64,000 nt of DNA. Origin: Anaeramoeba ignava (Eukaryota > Metamonada > Anaeramoebidae). A model generated the notes under the pieces. The model made no database searches, was not told the DNA's origin, and saw only the letters and a list, made by a program, of their open reading frames with translations. A program made the position numbers and the translations under genes. The stretch covers positions 1 through 64,000 of the forward strand of contig JAPDFW010000103.1 of assembly GCA_028826165.1 (NCBI GenBank), written 5' to 3'. Positions 52,401-64,000 of this stretch are shown piece after piece. Position 1 is the first letter of the stretch. Every line of letters begins with the position of its first letter.

Positions 52401-55400
52401 TGTTTTGGATTTTGTTTTGGATTTTGTTTTGGATTTTGTTTTTGTTTTGGATTTTGTTTTAGATTTAGATTTAGATTTAGATTTAGATTTTCTTTTGGGT
52501 TTAATTGTAAGATAAATTTGTAATTTTTCTTTTTGTGATTTTTTGCAAATCAAAATATTATTACAATTAACATTTTGAGAAAATAATTCTTTAATCAATT
52601 CACTTGTTATTTTGTTAATCATCATTTTATTTTCAATTATTTGATAAGTTTCTTCATTAAAATTTGTTAATTCAATTCCAAATTCATTTTTAAGTAATTC
52701 TAAATTCCATTCATCATAAAGAGATTCAATTGTTTTTTGTTTTTTTTCTGTTTTTCCTTCATTTTCAATCAAGAAATGAAATAATTCTTCAATTTTTTTA
52801 CTTTTTTCTTTGATTAAAAATTGTTCTTTTTGTAATTTTGGAATTAATTTTTTCATAAATGATAAAATTGAAAAGTGTCTAACTTTAGAAATAATTTTAA
52901 AATATGAATCAATTTCAATTAAATTAGTTAAATTTTGATGAATTTTTTCAAAATAAATTTTGTAAATTTCCATAAAAGAAATATCTTCTAAATTTGAATT
53001 TTCTGATTTATAATTTTGAACCCATTTTATCAAAAATTCAATTTTAAATGAATCTAAAAAATGTTGTTGTTGTTGTTGTTGATTAAAAGATAGTTTGATA
53101 AAATCTAATAATATCTTTCCAATAATTTCTTTATTTGTTTTTTCTTTTTTGAAAATTTTCTTATTTCTTTTATCATTAAAAGGAATTTGAATAAATTCAG
53201 CAAATGGTATTTTTTGTTGTGAAATTGTTTGATATTGTTGAATTATTGAATAAAATATTGATATAAAAGGAATATCAAGTTCAATAATTTTGTTATTGTG
53301 ATTTTCAATTTCATAGCAAGGAATTTCAAACTTATTAAAAAAAGTTTTCCACATATTCTTTATAGTTTTTTGATCTGAACCTAATAATTTTAAATTTTCA
53401 TTTTGATTAATATTCTTGAAAAATATTCCAATAATAGCTATCATCATTTGAATAAATTTATCATATAAAGAAGAAGGAGGTAAATTTAAATTAGGGATTT
53501 CTTGCTTCTTTTGTTTGTGTTTTTTCTTTTTCTTTTTCCCTTTTTCTTGTTCAACTATGCCTTTATTATACCAGTCAAGAATAAAATGGTTTGTTTTAAT
53601 TCCTAATTCAATCATTTTTCTGATTTTTTGTGAAAGGTTAATTTCGTTTTTTGATGAAAATAGTTCATTTTCAAAAAGTTTTGTTGTTTGAATAAATTTT
53701 TCGCTTGTGGAATCCATATTTCTTGAAATGGATATTTTCAAAAGCTTTCGATAAATTTCTTCCATTTTATTTTCTTTTTCAAAATGATCAAAAATATCCA
53801 ATGGATTTTTGGGTAATTCTGATAAATCTGGCAAAACTAAATTTGAAGCCAATTCCTCATGAAAATAATGACTCCAATTCTTTTCAAAATAAAAGGGTAT
53901 TTCTTGCATTTCAAATTGAGGAGATAAATGAACAAAAAGAATTATATAGCATGAAAGTGAGCTTTTTATATTCGCAAATATTTGGTCGATGAAAAGTTTG
54001 ATTTTGTAAAACAAATCAATCTCGTTTTTTTGGAAATGGATAGATAAAATCAAGTTGTTATTTCCTCTTGTTTTTGATAGGATCTCTTGAGTGATTTTGT
54101 GCTCTAAATTGTGCTGAGAAGGGAATTTCTGCGAAATGATGCGATGATGAATCCAATTTTCTTCTGTGAAATCCTTTTCAAATTCTTGGCTTGTTGTGAA
54201 AACTATTAATCGAGATTTCTTCTTTTTTGTAACTTTACTGCCTAAAAACTCATCGAAGTTTTTTGGTCGAAAAGATTTAAATTTATCAATAATCTTTTTG
54301 GCATCTTGTTCATACTTTGATTTAGAAGATGTTATAATCCTTTCCAATTCCTTAATTTTCGATATCTTGCAAAATTGAACTATTTTTTTCTCGGCTCTTT
54401 TCTCATTTTTTTCATATTTGTAAAGCAAGGATTTAATCATGTTATCCCGATATCCGAAAACAAGTTTTTCTTGGGTAATTTTGTTTTTGGATATTTTTGG
54501 AATTGATATGAACAACTCATTGATTAATCCAACTTTTTTTTCATTACCCAGAAAAGGGAAAAACATTTTCATAAAATTCTTTTCAAATCGACTGATCACA
54601 TTTGGGTCTTTTAATTCATAATCAAAAGCTTTTGATGTGACAACAATTAACCTGAAATTTGGATCAACCTTCACTTTTATGAGCTCATTTCTGAAAAATA
54701 GTGTTGTGAAAATCTCGTCGTTTTCAGAATAATGGTATTGAGCAAACACATTGTTTAGAAGAGGATATATGTTTTGGTCATCAACAACAACCAGCAATTT
54801 GCCTTCAGATACACATTTTTGCACAATCGATAATTTCTTGATCAGTTCTCTTTCTTTTTGGAACGAATCTTTTGGATTTATGTTTGAACCACTTATGATC
54901 ATTGAATTCTGCGAAAACTTGTAGTAAATCATCGAAAAAAATGAAATATCCTCAACAAAAAGCATTGAATAACGAGAAGTCAATGGAGAATCTGCTTGTT
55001 TTATATTGGATAAAAACTGTTTGTCCAAATCGAATTCCTTAATATTTTCCAATATTGGCAACTGGTAATTTTCTTGTAAAGTAGATAATATTTTTCCCAT
55101 ATCTCCAAAATTCCTGAAAAATGCTTGGAAAAAAATTTCGCTTGTTAACTTAGAGATTTTTGGTAGTTGGGAATGTATACTTTTGCAAAAGTAAAAGAAA
55201 TCTAGGTTTTGATAAAGTTCGTTTGTGATTTCTTGATCTTTTTTGTTGCAATCAATTTTATGCAAAATGAATTCCTTTCTATTTGCACTCTCGCAAATTT
55301 TCTGGAACATTCCAACAAAAATGCTTGGTAAATCTTGATTCTTGCCCGAGGAAATTTTGCTCAGAATTTCTTGTGCAAATTCTTCGAGTTGCTTTTTATT

Positions 55401-58400
55401 GAGAGCCTCCCGATTGACAACAATACCAGGGAAATCTTGATAAAAACCCGGAGTTGATGGTGAATTGGATATCAAAATTAGTGCTGGTATTGATTGATCT
55501 GGATTTAAATTGATATTAAGTTGTTCATCAAGTTTCCTTATTTCTGATTCAAGAATAAATAATCCCTTTTGTGTTAATTTGGTAAATTCTTTCAAAATCA
55601 CAAGAGGAATCATGCTTTGTGTTTTTTGGATTGCTTGATTTTTGATTTTTTGGAATAAATCGGGGATATAGTTGGTGTTTACATATTGAGAACATGGAAT
55701 TTCAAAGGATTCTATTACAGGAAGTTTAAATTCTTTTGATCGATTTTCTTGTTTTGTATATTTGAATAAATTGAGCAAGATTTGAAGGGATGTTGATTTT
55801 GAAGTGCCTATTTAATAATAATAAAAAAAATAAATAATTTATATTTTACAAATAAATTTTAATTTAAATTTATACCTGGTTTTCCCATAAGTAATAATGG
55901 TATTCTAGACATCCAAGAAACAAATATTATTATAATATTTTCTTTAATTATTTCGTTTAGAACTATATTTTCTGGAATCGTGATTCCCAAATCATTGATT
56001 AAGTTTTGGTTAATGCTTTCAATTTGTTTTTCAATTTGTTTGTATTTTTCAATTCCAATTTCATTATTTTCATTATTTTCATTATTTTCATTATTTTCAT
56101 CATTTTCATCTTGATTTTGTAATTTTTCAGAAACATGTTTATAGAAATTATCTCTCTGATCTTTCGGATATCTTGAAGCATAAACAACAAATAAGGAAAT
56201 AAATATGGATGATTTGATTTTGCTTACCAACTTTGTATTTTTATTGGCCTTTTGGAAGAGTGTATTTTGAGAAGACCAAAGAAAGATTCTCAAAAAATTT
56301 TTCACATCCTGGAATGTTCTATGTTTAATATTTCCTTGCCTATTCATAAATTCACGAGAAACTACAATTATGTCTTTAATTTTATCAATGATTTTTTTTT
56401 CATCAATTCCCCAAGTTTTGAAGAAACTGGATAAATTTTGGTGAATCATTAATGCAATGATATTTGGTTCTGTATATTGGTGGTATTCTCCGAAGTCGCA
56501 AACATTATCCAAAAAGAAATGATGAATATTTTTGCGAGAATAATCAATATCATCTTTTTCCTTTTTTCTTTTTTCACCATTTATATTCTCGACAGGAAAG
56601 GAATTAAGGCATGCTAAAAAATTGATATTTTTTGATAAACTTCTTCCATATAAGCAATTATCCAATAAAATTTCTTTGAATAGAATAAGACATTTTTGTG
56701 TCGCTACATCAAAATTGTGGAACAAGATATTAATTTTTTGTTGAGAATTCACGGCCAATTTTTGTTCGGCTTGTTGAATTAATTGAACAATTTCATCTTG
56801 CTGTGTTTCAGAAGTCACAAACAAAACCAAGAGAGATTGCTTTAAAATATCCCTAAATAGAAAATGGAATAAGTGGATCATATAATAGAAGTTTTCGCTC
56901 ATGAAAATAATAGGGATATTTGCCAATAATTTGAATTGAATATACATAATTTTGACTAAAATTTCTGAGTTAAAAACGGGACTTTTTTTTAGGAAATTGG
57001 TGACAAATTGAGAATGGAAGTCCTTGTCTTTGAATTGGATTGGATTTGGATTTAAAGAGTTGAAAATATCGGGCGTGTCTTGTAAAATCTTTTCATTAAA
57101 AGATTTGTCGATAAGCTCCAGAATAGAAATGAAATTGGAATAACTCGAGTAATCTTTTAATTTGTTATTAAAAGTGGATAATGTGTCTGAATTGGAGATG
57201 ATAACTGATTTGACTTTTCTTTGATCGTCTGAAAACGTGGAGAAAGAAACACAGAATGAAAATAATTTGGAACCCCAAGTTATTTTTGTATTTCTGAACT
57301 GAAGAAGATCCTCAAAATCTTTGACTTCATTTGATGACTTCTCGAGTTTCAAATGGAGAATTCCCAAAGAAAGTTTACTCAATGAATCAAAACAAGTATC
57401 AACAACCAAACGGATAAATTCCTTAGTCTTTTCGAGGTTATAAAATATATTCTTCACATCATCAACAGATAGAAATAAGTTCTTCAAGATTTTGTGGTGG
57501 TATTGCAAAAGAGAAATAACGTTGGATAATGTTCTGAATGTGAGAAATTGGCTCGGTATTCTCTGTGAAAATTTTTCTTTTAGGAAAATAAAGAAATTCG
57601 CCGGATCAAGATTTGTATTCAAATAGGATTCTTCTTTATCAAATTTGTCCAGGTCCAAATTTTTGTAATCTTTTTCCATCAACATGAATAATTTCGCAGT
57701 TTTTTCTGTTTCAGGATGCTTCACTTCAGTCATCTCGGAATTGGAATCAAATGCAAATGTGTTGAAAGATAAGAAATTATCCAAAACACATTTATTTGTG
57801 CGGAAAAATTTCAATCCAGGAAAGCGATTCAATTGACTTTCTGAATCGATGCTTGGATCGCTTGGAATTTCGAAGGCAAAATGATACTTTAAATCGAAAG
57901 GCCAGATGAAAACTTCTGAAATTTGTCTTTTGGTTTCAATATAATTGCACATCGACAATGTCCAAAGAAAGTCTAGTGTTTGCAATTGAGGAAACAGAGG
58001 TAATTCGATGTGCAAAAAATATATCTTTTTCCTGTTCTGCAAATTCTTAATGTAAAATTCGTTGATTTTCTCGTTTATTTCTGCAGGTGTTCCTTGATAA
58101 AGAACAATCCGAGAATAAATCATATCCTCCTTCTTCTCGAAGTATTTTTTTTGGATCTGATAGCTTTTCCCCATTCCTGGCAAATGAGATGTGAATGTTT
58201 CGATGTTGTCGTAGGGATTGGATTTTTTGGAAAAAATTTTTCTCGTTTTTTCCACTACAAGAGGTTTAATGGGTTTGGAAATGAGGAATTCTGAGAGTGG
58301 AGTTGAAATGGATGAATTTGGATCGTTGCCAAAATAGAAAATCAACAAGGGGAAGGAGAAGTTGGGCTTGATTTCCTTGACGTTTTTGATAAATAAAGAG

Positions 58401-61400
58401 AGGCATTCTGAAGATAATTTGTGGAGATGAAATACTGTGAATAGAGAACGGAAATTTTCATTTTTTTGGGATGTGTTGTAAATACGATACAGATTGAAAA
58501 ACCTATTGATATCTGGTATTGTTGTTGTTTGAGGGTTGCAAAACAAGAGGTTTTCTTTAACAGGAAATTTCCCGCAATAACCGAAATACAGGCTTGTTGA
58601 AATTTCATAGGCATCTGTTTCTTTGTCGAGCTTGTAAAGAAACACTGGAGGCGAGTTTTTATTGGTTCTCTCAAATAATTCCTTGTATTTTTTAAGTGTT
58701 TCCTTCCATTTCTTTGCTTTTTTTTCTGTAATCACACTTATTGAGTTCGAATCCTTCAACGAAATCAACTTGTCCAATGCTTGCGCAAATTTTGGAAGAT
58801 CGACTTGCACAATATCTGGAAATGAAAGAGAGTCTAGAAATTTATTGAAAATTTCCTTTGTTATTTGGGAGTTGAGATGACTGAAAATGAGGAAAATTGT
58901 GTTTCTTTCATATTCCTCTCTTTTTATGCAAAGTTGTTCGAAAATGGAAAACAGCTGCTCTTCAGAAAATAAACAAATGGAAAAATAAGTGCTATAAACC
59001 GATTCCAGATCTCTTTGCCAATTGGCTAATTTTTGTGCGAGATTTACGCTGATTGCCTCCAGTTGATCCATGAAATCCTTAAAAGTGATCATTGGAGCAT
59101 AGGACAAAACCGATTGGAAATTGCTTTTTGGTTCGAAATGGAACGATTTTTTGAGTCCAGAACAAATTTGGTAAATTTTTTCCAAATGAGAAAAAATCTG
59201 ATCAAAGTTTGCGTGATAATCCTTGCCAACTGAATCGGAAAAGAGCATTTTGGCGAGATTGTCCTCCGCTTCATGGAAATATTGGTGGATCTCTTCAAAG
59301 CATGTAAAAGGAAACGATTGAGTCAGTGTTTCATTTTGACAAGAAAAAATTTGTTCCAGTTTTGGCGAATAGTCAAAGACGAAAGTTACAACCGATTCGC
59401 CAAAAATGGATTCCAAATTTGTTATCACTCTTGATTCTATAGTGTCGTGTCCGCCCAGCAGTTGAAGATAGACTTCTGGAGCGCAGCTTGATAGATTCTC
59501 GAGACTAAATTGCGTTAAGATGTGGATTCTATCGTTTGTTTCTGCATCTTCAAGACGGTTTATTAATTGGCGAAAAGATTCAAATTTGAGAGTGAATACG
59601 TATTTTCTCATTCTTTGCTTCAGCCCGTTAAAAGAAAGATAAAGACTGTTTGAGTAATAATTGGATTCGAAAAATTGTTGCATTTTTTGATCATTTTGCA
59701 ATTCATTGAAAATGGTGATGAAATAGGGAAGTGCGTCAAGAAAATGTTTCTGTGAAAAATCTGTTAATTTGGGCATTTTTTGCACTTCTTCGAGAAGTGG
59801 GTTAAGACTGGAAACATTCTTGATTTTCTGGTTTTTGAGCCAATTTTCATTTGAGAAATATTGATAATTTTCGTTTTCGTAATTGAAGGCTCCCAAAAAC
59901 CGCAGAATCCATGGCTCGATTTTGTCATATTTCTCGAGGAATTTTTGTGTTTTTATAATTAAAGAGGAAACGTATAGAGCATTTGTCTTCAATTCATAAT
60001 TGTAATTTGTACTATCCTCGTTTTTTTTCTGTTCTTCATCAGAAATTTTGAAGAGTGTTTCCAATTCTTTGGCGATAATAGGTTTATTTGTTAAAAATCG
60101 GAATTTTTCAGTAATTTCTTTCAACGGGATGTTTTGCGATTTTAATAAATCACAAAACTTTCTTGCGTCTTGAGCAACGGGACCAAAAATGGTGTTAAAT
60201 TGCGACAAATCGTTTTCTTCCTTTTGTACGGGATTGATTTTGGCTTTGAGTTTCGGTTGCCAGAAAAACGTTGTGAAAATTCTGCTTTTTTTGAACTTGG
60301 AAATTTCGGAGAGAAGAGCAAAATCAATTTTGAAATTTGTAGCTTGCGATTGAAATTCGCTCAATTTGGCGTCATTTGAGAGAGATTTGACGAGTTTTTT
60401 GAGTTTGGAATGCAAGGGTTTCCAAGCATTTTTGTTGTTGAGCTGCTCAAAAATATTTTTGATTTGCTTGAAATGGGCGCATTTCTCGATGTTTTGGATA
60501 AATTGTTCGCGATTCGGAATGGAAACTTTAAGATAAAAATCGCTGAGTTTTCTGAGTAGCAAAAAATCCTTATACGAGATTTCTGAGAAATTCTGTTGAG
60601 AATATTCAGTGATTTGATTGATGAACATTTTGATTTGATTGTAAAAAGAGATTTTCCTATCAACAACATTTGGGGATTTTTGATTAACAATGCCCTGAAA
60701 AAAATTAAACAAAAGAATGAATTCCTTTTTCTGTTCTTGGGAAATCAGTTGCAGACGATCAATGAATTTGGTTTCAGGGTTTCTTGGAAACCTGTCTGCG
60801 AAAAATTGATCCCATAAATCAAGACTGCTGATTTTGAGTTTTATTATTGAGTCCTGAACAGTTGCGTTTTGGTCGTCTTCTGTGCTTTCGGCATGGGTGA
60901 TTTCTTCTATTCTTTTCTGCAATTGCTGAAGAACACCGATTATAAGAAATCGGCTTTCTTTTTGGATATTCGAGAAAATGTTTGAGTTCTTGATCATCTC
61001 AACAAGTGATTTTGCGGATTGATTTTTCCAGAATGACTGCAAATGAACGTTGGAAGTAATTCCTTCCGAGACGACATTTTGCAAAGACTCGGCATCATAT
61101 AATTCTTGTGCGTTTGCGCTCGTCGGTTCAGTTGGTTTTTGCGATTGATTGAGTTTTTGGACAATTTCTTTGATTGATTTGTGTATTTTTTCATAGAATT
61201 TTGTGTGGAAATCAAACCAGTTTTTCAAGTTTGCCAAATTGTAGTTTTGGATCGGAAAAAGAATATAGGATTGGAGCTTGTATTTGATAATATTTGTGAG
61301 TATATTTTCAGGATTTTCTGTAGGGAGTTGTAAATTTTCGAATAAAAGTTCAATTATTTGCGATTGATATTGATATTCCTTTCCAAAAAAATCGGTAAAC

Positions 61401-62344
61401 AAATCCAGAAACTTCTCTTTTCTCATTGCCTGGATACTTGAGAAGAAAAACTTGATCAAGTCAAAGATAATATTTGGGGAGAACTGGTGCAAATTAATCC
61501 ATTTCTTTTTGTCGCCAAAGAGGTTGTAATAACAGGGAAAAAGGATGATAAACGAGTGGTTGAAGTTGATCAAGCTTCTAAACAATTCCGCGAAGAAAAT
61601 CCGAAAGTCCTTATCATACAAATTGTACTCGTTGATGAACTGGTTGGTGATGTCCATTATATCGACGATCTGGCTTTTGTTGTTTTTTAGATAATCAACA
61701 TAAATGCTGCATTTTTTAGCGCAGACTTCTTTGCAATAGTTGAACAAAAAAAGAAACCCGATCAATTCCCTACTGGAAAATATTGCTTGATTCGTTTGAT
61801 TTTCTGTGAATTGATTTGTTTGCTGCGGATGGTTATTCTCCAAAATTGTATTTTCGGGTAATTTTTGCTCGAAAAAGGAATTAATGCAAAATTGCAAATC
61901 GGAAAAATTTTTTTTTTTTGGAAAATATTTTGCTTCAAGTTGCTTGATTCCCTCTGAAAACGACATGAACTGGAGATAGGACGTTTGTTTTTCGACTAGG
62001 GAATAAAAAAGACCGGTTAAAAAATAGGGAGCGATTTCTTTGTCTTTTATTTTTGAAATTTTCACAAAACAAAAGGTTTCCTTTTGATTTGTGAATTTGT
62101 GTTTGACTTCCTTTGAATAAGTGCCTGAAACTTTAATTTTAAGTTGATTCACTTTGCTTCCAACGTTTATTGTTAAGGGCTCGTTGATCCAAATTTGCAG
62201 GTTGTTTTCTTGCGGAAATAACTTATAAGGTCCTGTTTCTGCAATTGTGTATTCAATCTTCGGTTTTGAATTTTTTTGATTTTCTTTTGAAGAATCAGGA
62301 AGACAAACAATCACATAAATCGTTATAATTTTTTTGTCTGACAT
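49464..62344 (-). CDS. RNF213-like: giant RNF213/mysterin-like AAA+ protein with degenerate ATPase sites
   Basis: Exons 62344-55876 and 55807-49464, split by a 68-bp intron inside a Walker A motif, give 4270 residues. RNF213 proteins are giant ubiquitin ligases with a dynein-like ring of AAA units acting in lipid-droplet and antimicrobial defence. Here the order matches. A long helical N-terminal arm comes first. A P-loop LPGMGKS near residue 1390 sits at the AAA2 position. Next is an AAA3-like unit (about 1800-1950) in which PIIFM is followed by SENFYYM instead of a Walker A, and the Walker B place reads LFHNFD. An AAA4-like unit follows, with LLLMGKPGTSKS near 2156 but LVILKE at Walker B. 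A Lys/Ser/Thr repeat precedes an isolated CPIC near 3313 with no complete RING. Near 3705, CEKNH...H...CKFC resembles an RZ-type zinc finger. Family membership is likely; enzymatic activity is uncertain. Confidence 0.75.
52370..52500 (-). repeat. in-frame Lys-Ser/Lys-Thr repeat in the RNF213-like gene
   Basis: A run of AAATCCAAAACA-type units (minus strand) encodes about 40 residues of alternating Lys with Ser or Thr, directly before the CPIC motif. It probably forms a basic disordered linker. Confidence 0.7.
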
Positions 62345-62514
62345 TTTTAAAAGGAAATAATATTTTTTTTTTTTTAAAATTAAAAAAAATGGAAAAATGA
62401 AAAAATGGAAAAAAAAAATTTTAATAAAAAAAAAAAAAAGGAAAAAAGCAAAAAAAAAATCAAAATTCCTCTTTTTTTTTTTAATTGATTTTATTTATTA
62501 TATTTTACTTTATT
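62345..62514. promoter_or_regulatory. short AT gap upstream of the RNF213-like gene
   Basis: 170 bp of A and T runs separate the BTB-TLDc stop from the RNF213-like start; both genes lie on the minus strand. It must contain the 3' end of one gene and the promoter of the other. No specific motif was seen. Confidence 0.35.
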
Positions 62515-63978
62515 TTATTTAACAAACACTTCAATATCTTTTACTTTCCAATTATTAAAAGATCCAGCTAAATAACTTTTTGTATTTGGAGTTCCATAAA
62601 CCATTTCCTTTGGGAGTTGATAAGTATTTCCAAGATTTGACCAACCATGTTCCAAACCAGAATTGATCCAGAAATCGTAGCCGCCTCCAAAAGCAGGTCC
62701 AGCATCCTCATTATAATATATTGCCTTATTTTTCATTTCGGGATGAATTGGGAACTTTTGGATCGTTTTTGACGTTGGATTTCTTAATGAAAAAATAAAT
62801 GAAGAATCATCTGTAATGTATCTTGGATTTCCTGATTGATACCCGACTTTTGTGAATCCTCCAAACACATATTCTTCAGTTGTTTCAATCAAAACAACCA
62901 TTTTTCCTTTGCCGTCAATTCGGTAATGAAATATTCTGTTGGAAAATCCATGTTTTTTTGCTGAAAAACCAAGTTTCATTGAGCTGAAAAAAATATCATC
63001 ATCAATCAATGATTTCAAATTCTCAAGCTCCTGTTTGTCTTTCAGAATATTCGATTGGAACCTTATTCTCGTGTTGAAAATGAGTGAGTTTTTGTTCTCC
63101 ATTTTTTGCTGATATTTTCGAACTATCAAGTTCATTTCATTTTCGTTTGATTCGGGAATTGAGTGGAAATCATCGATTGTCTGAAGAAGCGAATCAGGGA
63201 TAATTTTCATTTGCATAATTTGGGAGATTTGGGTCTTTTCCAAATTGATGAATCTGATCTTATGGATTAAATTTGAGATTTTTTCTTTCATCTTCGAAAC
63301 AATCGCTTGATTTTCTTCTTTATTCCAATCAATCTCAACATCCATTGATCTGTTGATGCTACACTGCCTTTGTCCCCATTGCACTAACGACTGGAATATT
63401 TCGAATTCGGGAATCTGCAGATTGTCGTTTGAAAGTATTCTGGAAAAATGATCTTCTTCAAGATCGAGAAAAAAATCAGTTTTGATGAAATGGGCAAAAT
63501 TCTCAAAAATAAATTTGTAGCAAAAATCTGTCAATTCAGACAACTCAACTAATTCCGCAATTTTAAGAACCTCAACAACATTTTCTATTGCGCAAGTTCT
63601 CTTCACAAAATCGACGCAGGGCTTCTGTAAATCGTCGATTAAATAACGGGAAGAAAAGAGAAGGATCTCAATTACATTTTCAAGTGTTAATTGAATTTTT
63701 CCTGAATAAAAATACTCAAGAATTGATTTTAAAGTTGATTTTGAAACATCCTTTAAAATGAGCTTATTTTCTTGAAATTCTTTCATTTGCGAATGTAAAA
63801 GTGATCGGAAAAAATCATTTCTTGTTGAAAGTATTGATTTATGGCATTTGAAGGATATTTCTTGTTGATTTTCTTTACAAATAATTTCAAAATCACTATA
63901 ATTTTCTTTATCTGGTAAACTAATTAATTTTTGTAAATCTTGTGAAAGTTTTTCTGTATTTGAATAATGTTGAATCAT
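62515..63978 (-). CDS. BTB-BACK-TLDc domain protein
   Basis: A single exon of 487 residues. A BTB/POZ domain covers about 25-125 (YSDFEIIC, FKCHKSILSTRNDFFRSLL, LKSILEYFYSGKI), followed by a BACK-type helical region (about 130-275). A C-terminal TLDc domain covers about 310-487 (FGGFTKVGYQSG, FIFSLRNP, GPAFGGGYDFWI, YLAGSFNNWKVKDIEVFV). BTB domains dimerise and often recruit Cullin-3 ligases. TLDc domains are linked to oxidative-stress resistance and V-ATPase regulation. The combination is common in amoeboid protists; the target here is unknown. The start ATG lies 22 nt from the window edge, so the promoter is outside. Confidence 0.92.
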   Translation of the reverse strand: MIQHYSNTEKLSQDLQKLISLPDKENYSDFEIICKENQQEISFKCHKSILSTRNDFFRSLLHSQMKEFQENKLILKDVSKSTLKSILEYFYSGKIQLTLENVIEILLFSSRYLIDDLQKPCVDFVKRTCAIENVVEVLKIAELVELSELTDFCYKFIFENFAHFIKTDFFLDLEEDHFSRILSNDNLQIPEFEIFQSLVQWGQRQCSINRSMDVEIDWNKEENQAIVSKMKEKISNLIHKIRFINLEKTQISQIMQMKIIPDSLLQTIDDFHSIPESNENEMNLIVRKYQQKMENKNSLIFNTRIRFQSNILKDKQELENLKSLIDDDIFFSSMKLGFSAKKHGFSNRIFHYRIDGKGKMVVLIETTEEYVFGGFTKVGYQSGNPRYITDDSSFIFSLRNPTSKTIQKFPIHPEMKNKAIYYNEDAGPAFGGGYDFWINSGLEHGWSNLGNTYQLPKEMVYGTPNTKSYLAGSFNNWKVKDIEVFVK

Positions 63979-64000
63979 TTTAAAAATAAAAATAAAATTA

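Noticed and set aside
58735-58765. Sequence resembling a tRNA B box (GAGTTCGAATCC)
   Set aside because: It lies inside the RNF213-like coding exon, with no cloverleaf or A box at a suitable distance.

Overview
This is a eukaryotic nuclear window from a very AT-rich, intron-containing protist. Genes have GT-AG introns, a U2AF small subunit, a tuberin-type GAP and a BTB-BACK-TLDc protein. A pyruvate:ferredoxin oxidoreductase points to an anaerobe with hydrogenosome-like metabolism. Long Asn/Gln tracts, RNF213-like and BTB-TLDc proteins together with that oxidoreductase make an anaerobic amoeba such as Anaeramoeba (Metamonada) my best guess. This is inference from gene content; no rRNA or other phylogenetic marker is present.

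Layout. 1-5000 has coding-like base composition but no usable reading frame and looks like decayed sequence. 6380-9130 is a recognisable relic of a GRAM-VASt-transmembrane (Aster/Lam/GRAMD1-type) gene broken by stops and frameshifts. 10590-15656 encodes pyruvate:ferredoxin oxidoreductase in two exons. 15802-21404 (minus) is a 13-exon orphan helical protein. 23401-24450 is a calcineurin-like phosphoesterase. 24564-27726 (minus) is long-form tRNase Z, head to head with U2AF1 at 27854-30148. 30331-39970 (minus) is a 2522-residue TSC2/tuberin homologue. 44597-48962 is formate-tetrahydrofolate ligase in seven exons. 49464-62344 (minus) is a 4270-residue RNF213-like protein whose ATPase sites look degenerate. 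62515-63978 (minus) is a BTB-BACK-TLDc protein.

Non-coding structure is unusually rich. Introns fall into two classes: short ones (56-116 bp) and long ones (238-1455 bp), most of the long ones filled with short tandem repeats. One 23-nt intron in U2AF1 stands apart. Two satellite arrays, both with units of about 145 bp, lie in the gaps between divergently transcribed genes (about 21.8-23.4 kb and 40.1-44.3 kb). The hexamer repeats inside exons carry a C that keeps one frame open as Gln-Asn, while intronic hexamers carry T and contain stops in one frame.

Functionally the genes cover anaerobic pyruvate oxidation and one-carbon activation, RNA processing (tRNA 3' end, 3' splice-site recognition), TOR control (TSC2) and ubiquitin/stress-type proteins (RNF213-like, BTB-TLDc). 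They are not an operon. Gene models were built by hand from splice-site phase and protein similarity; the exon phases of every multi-exon gene close exactly to a stop codon.
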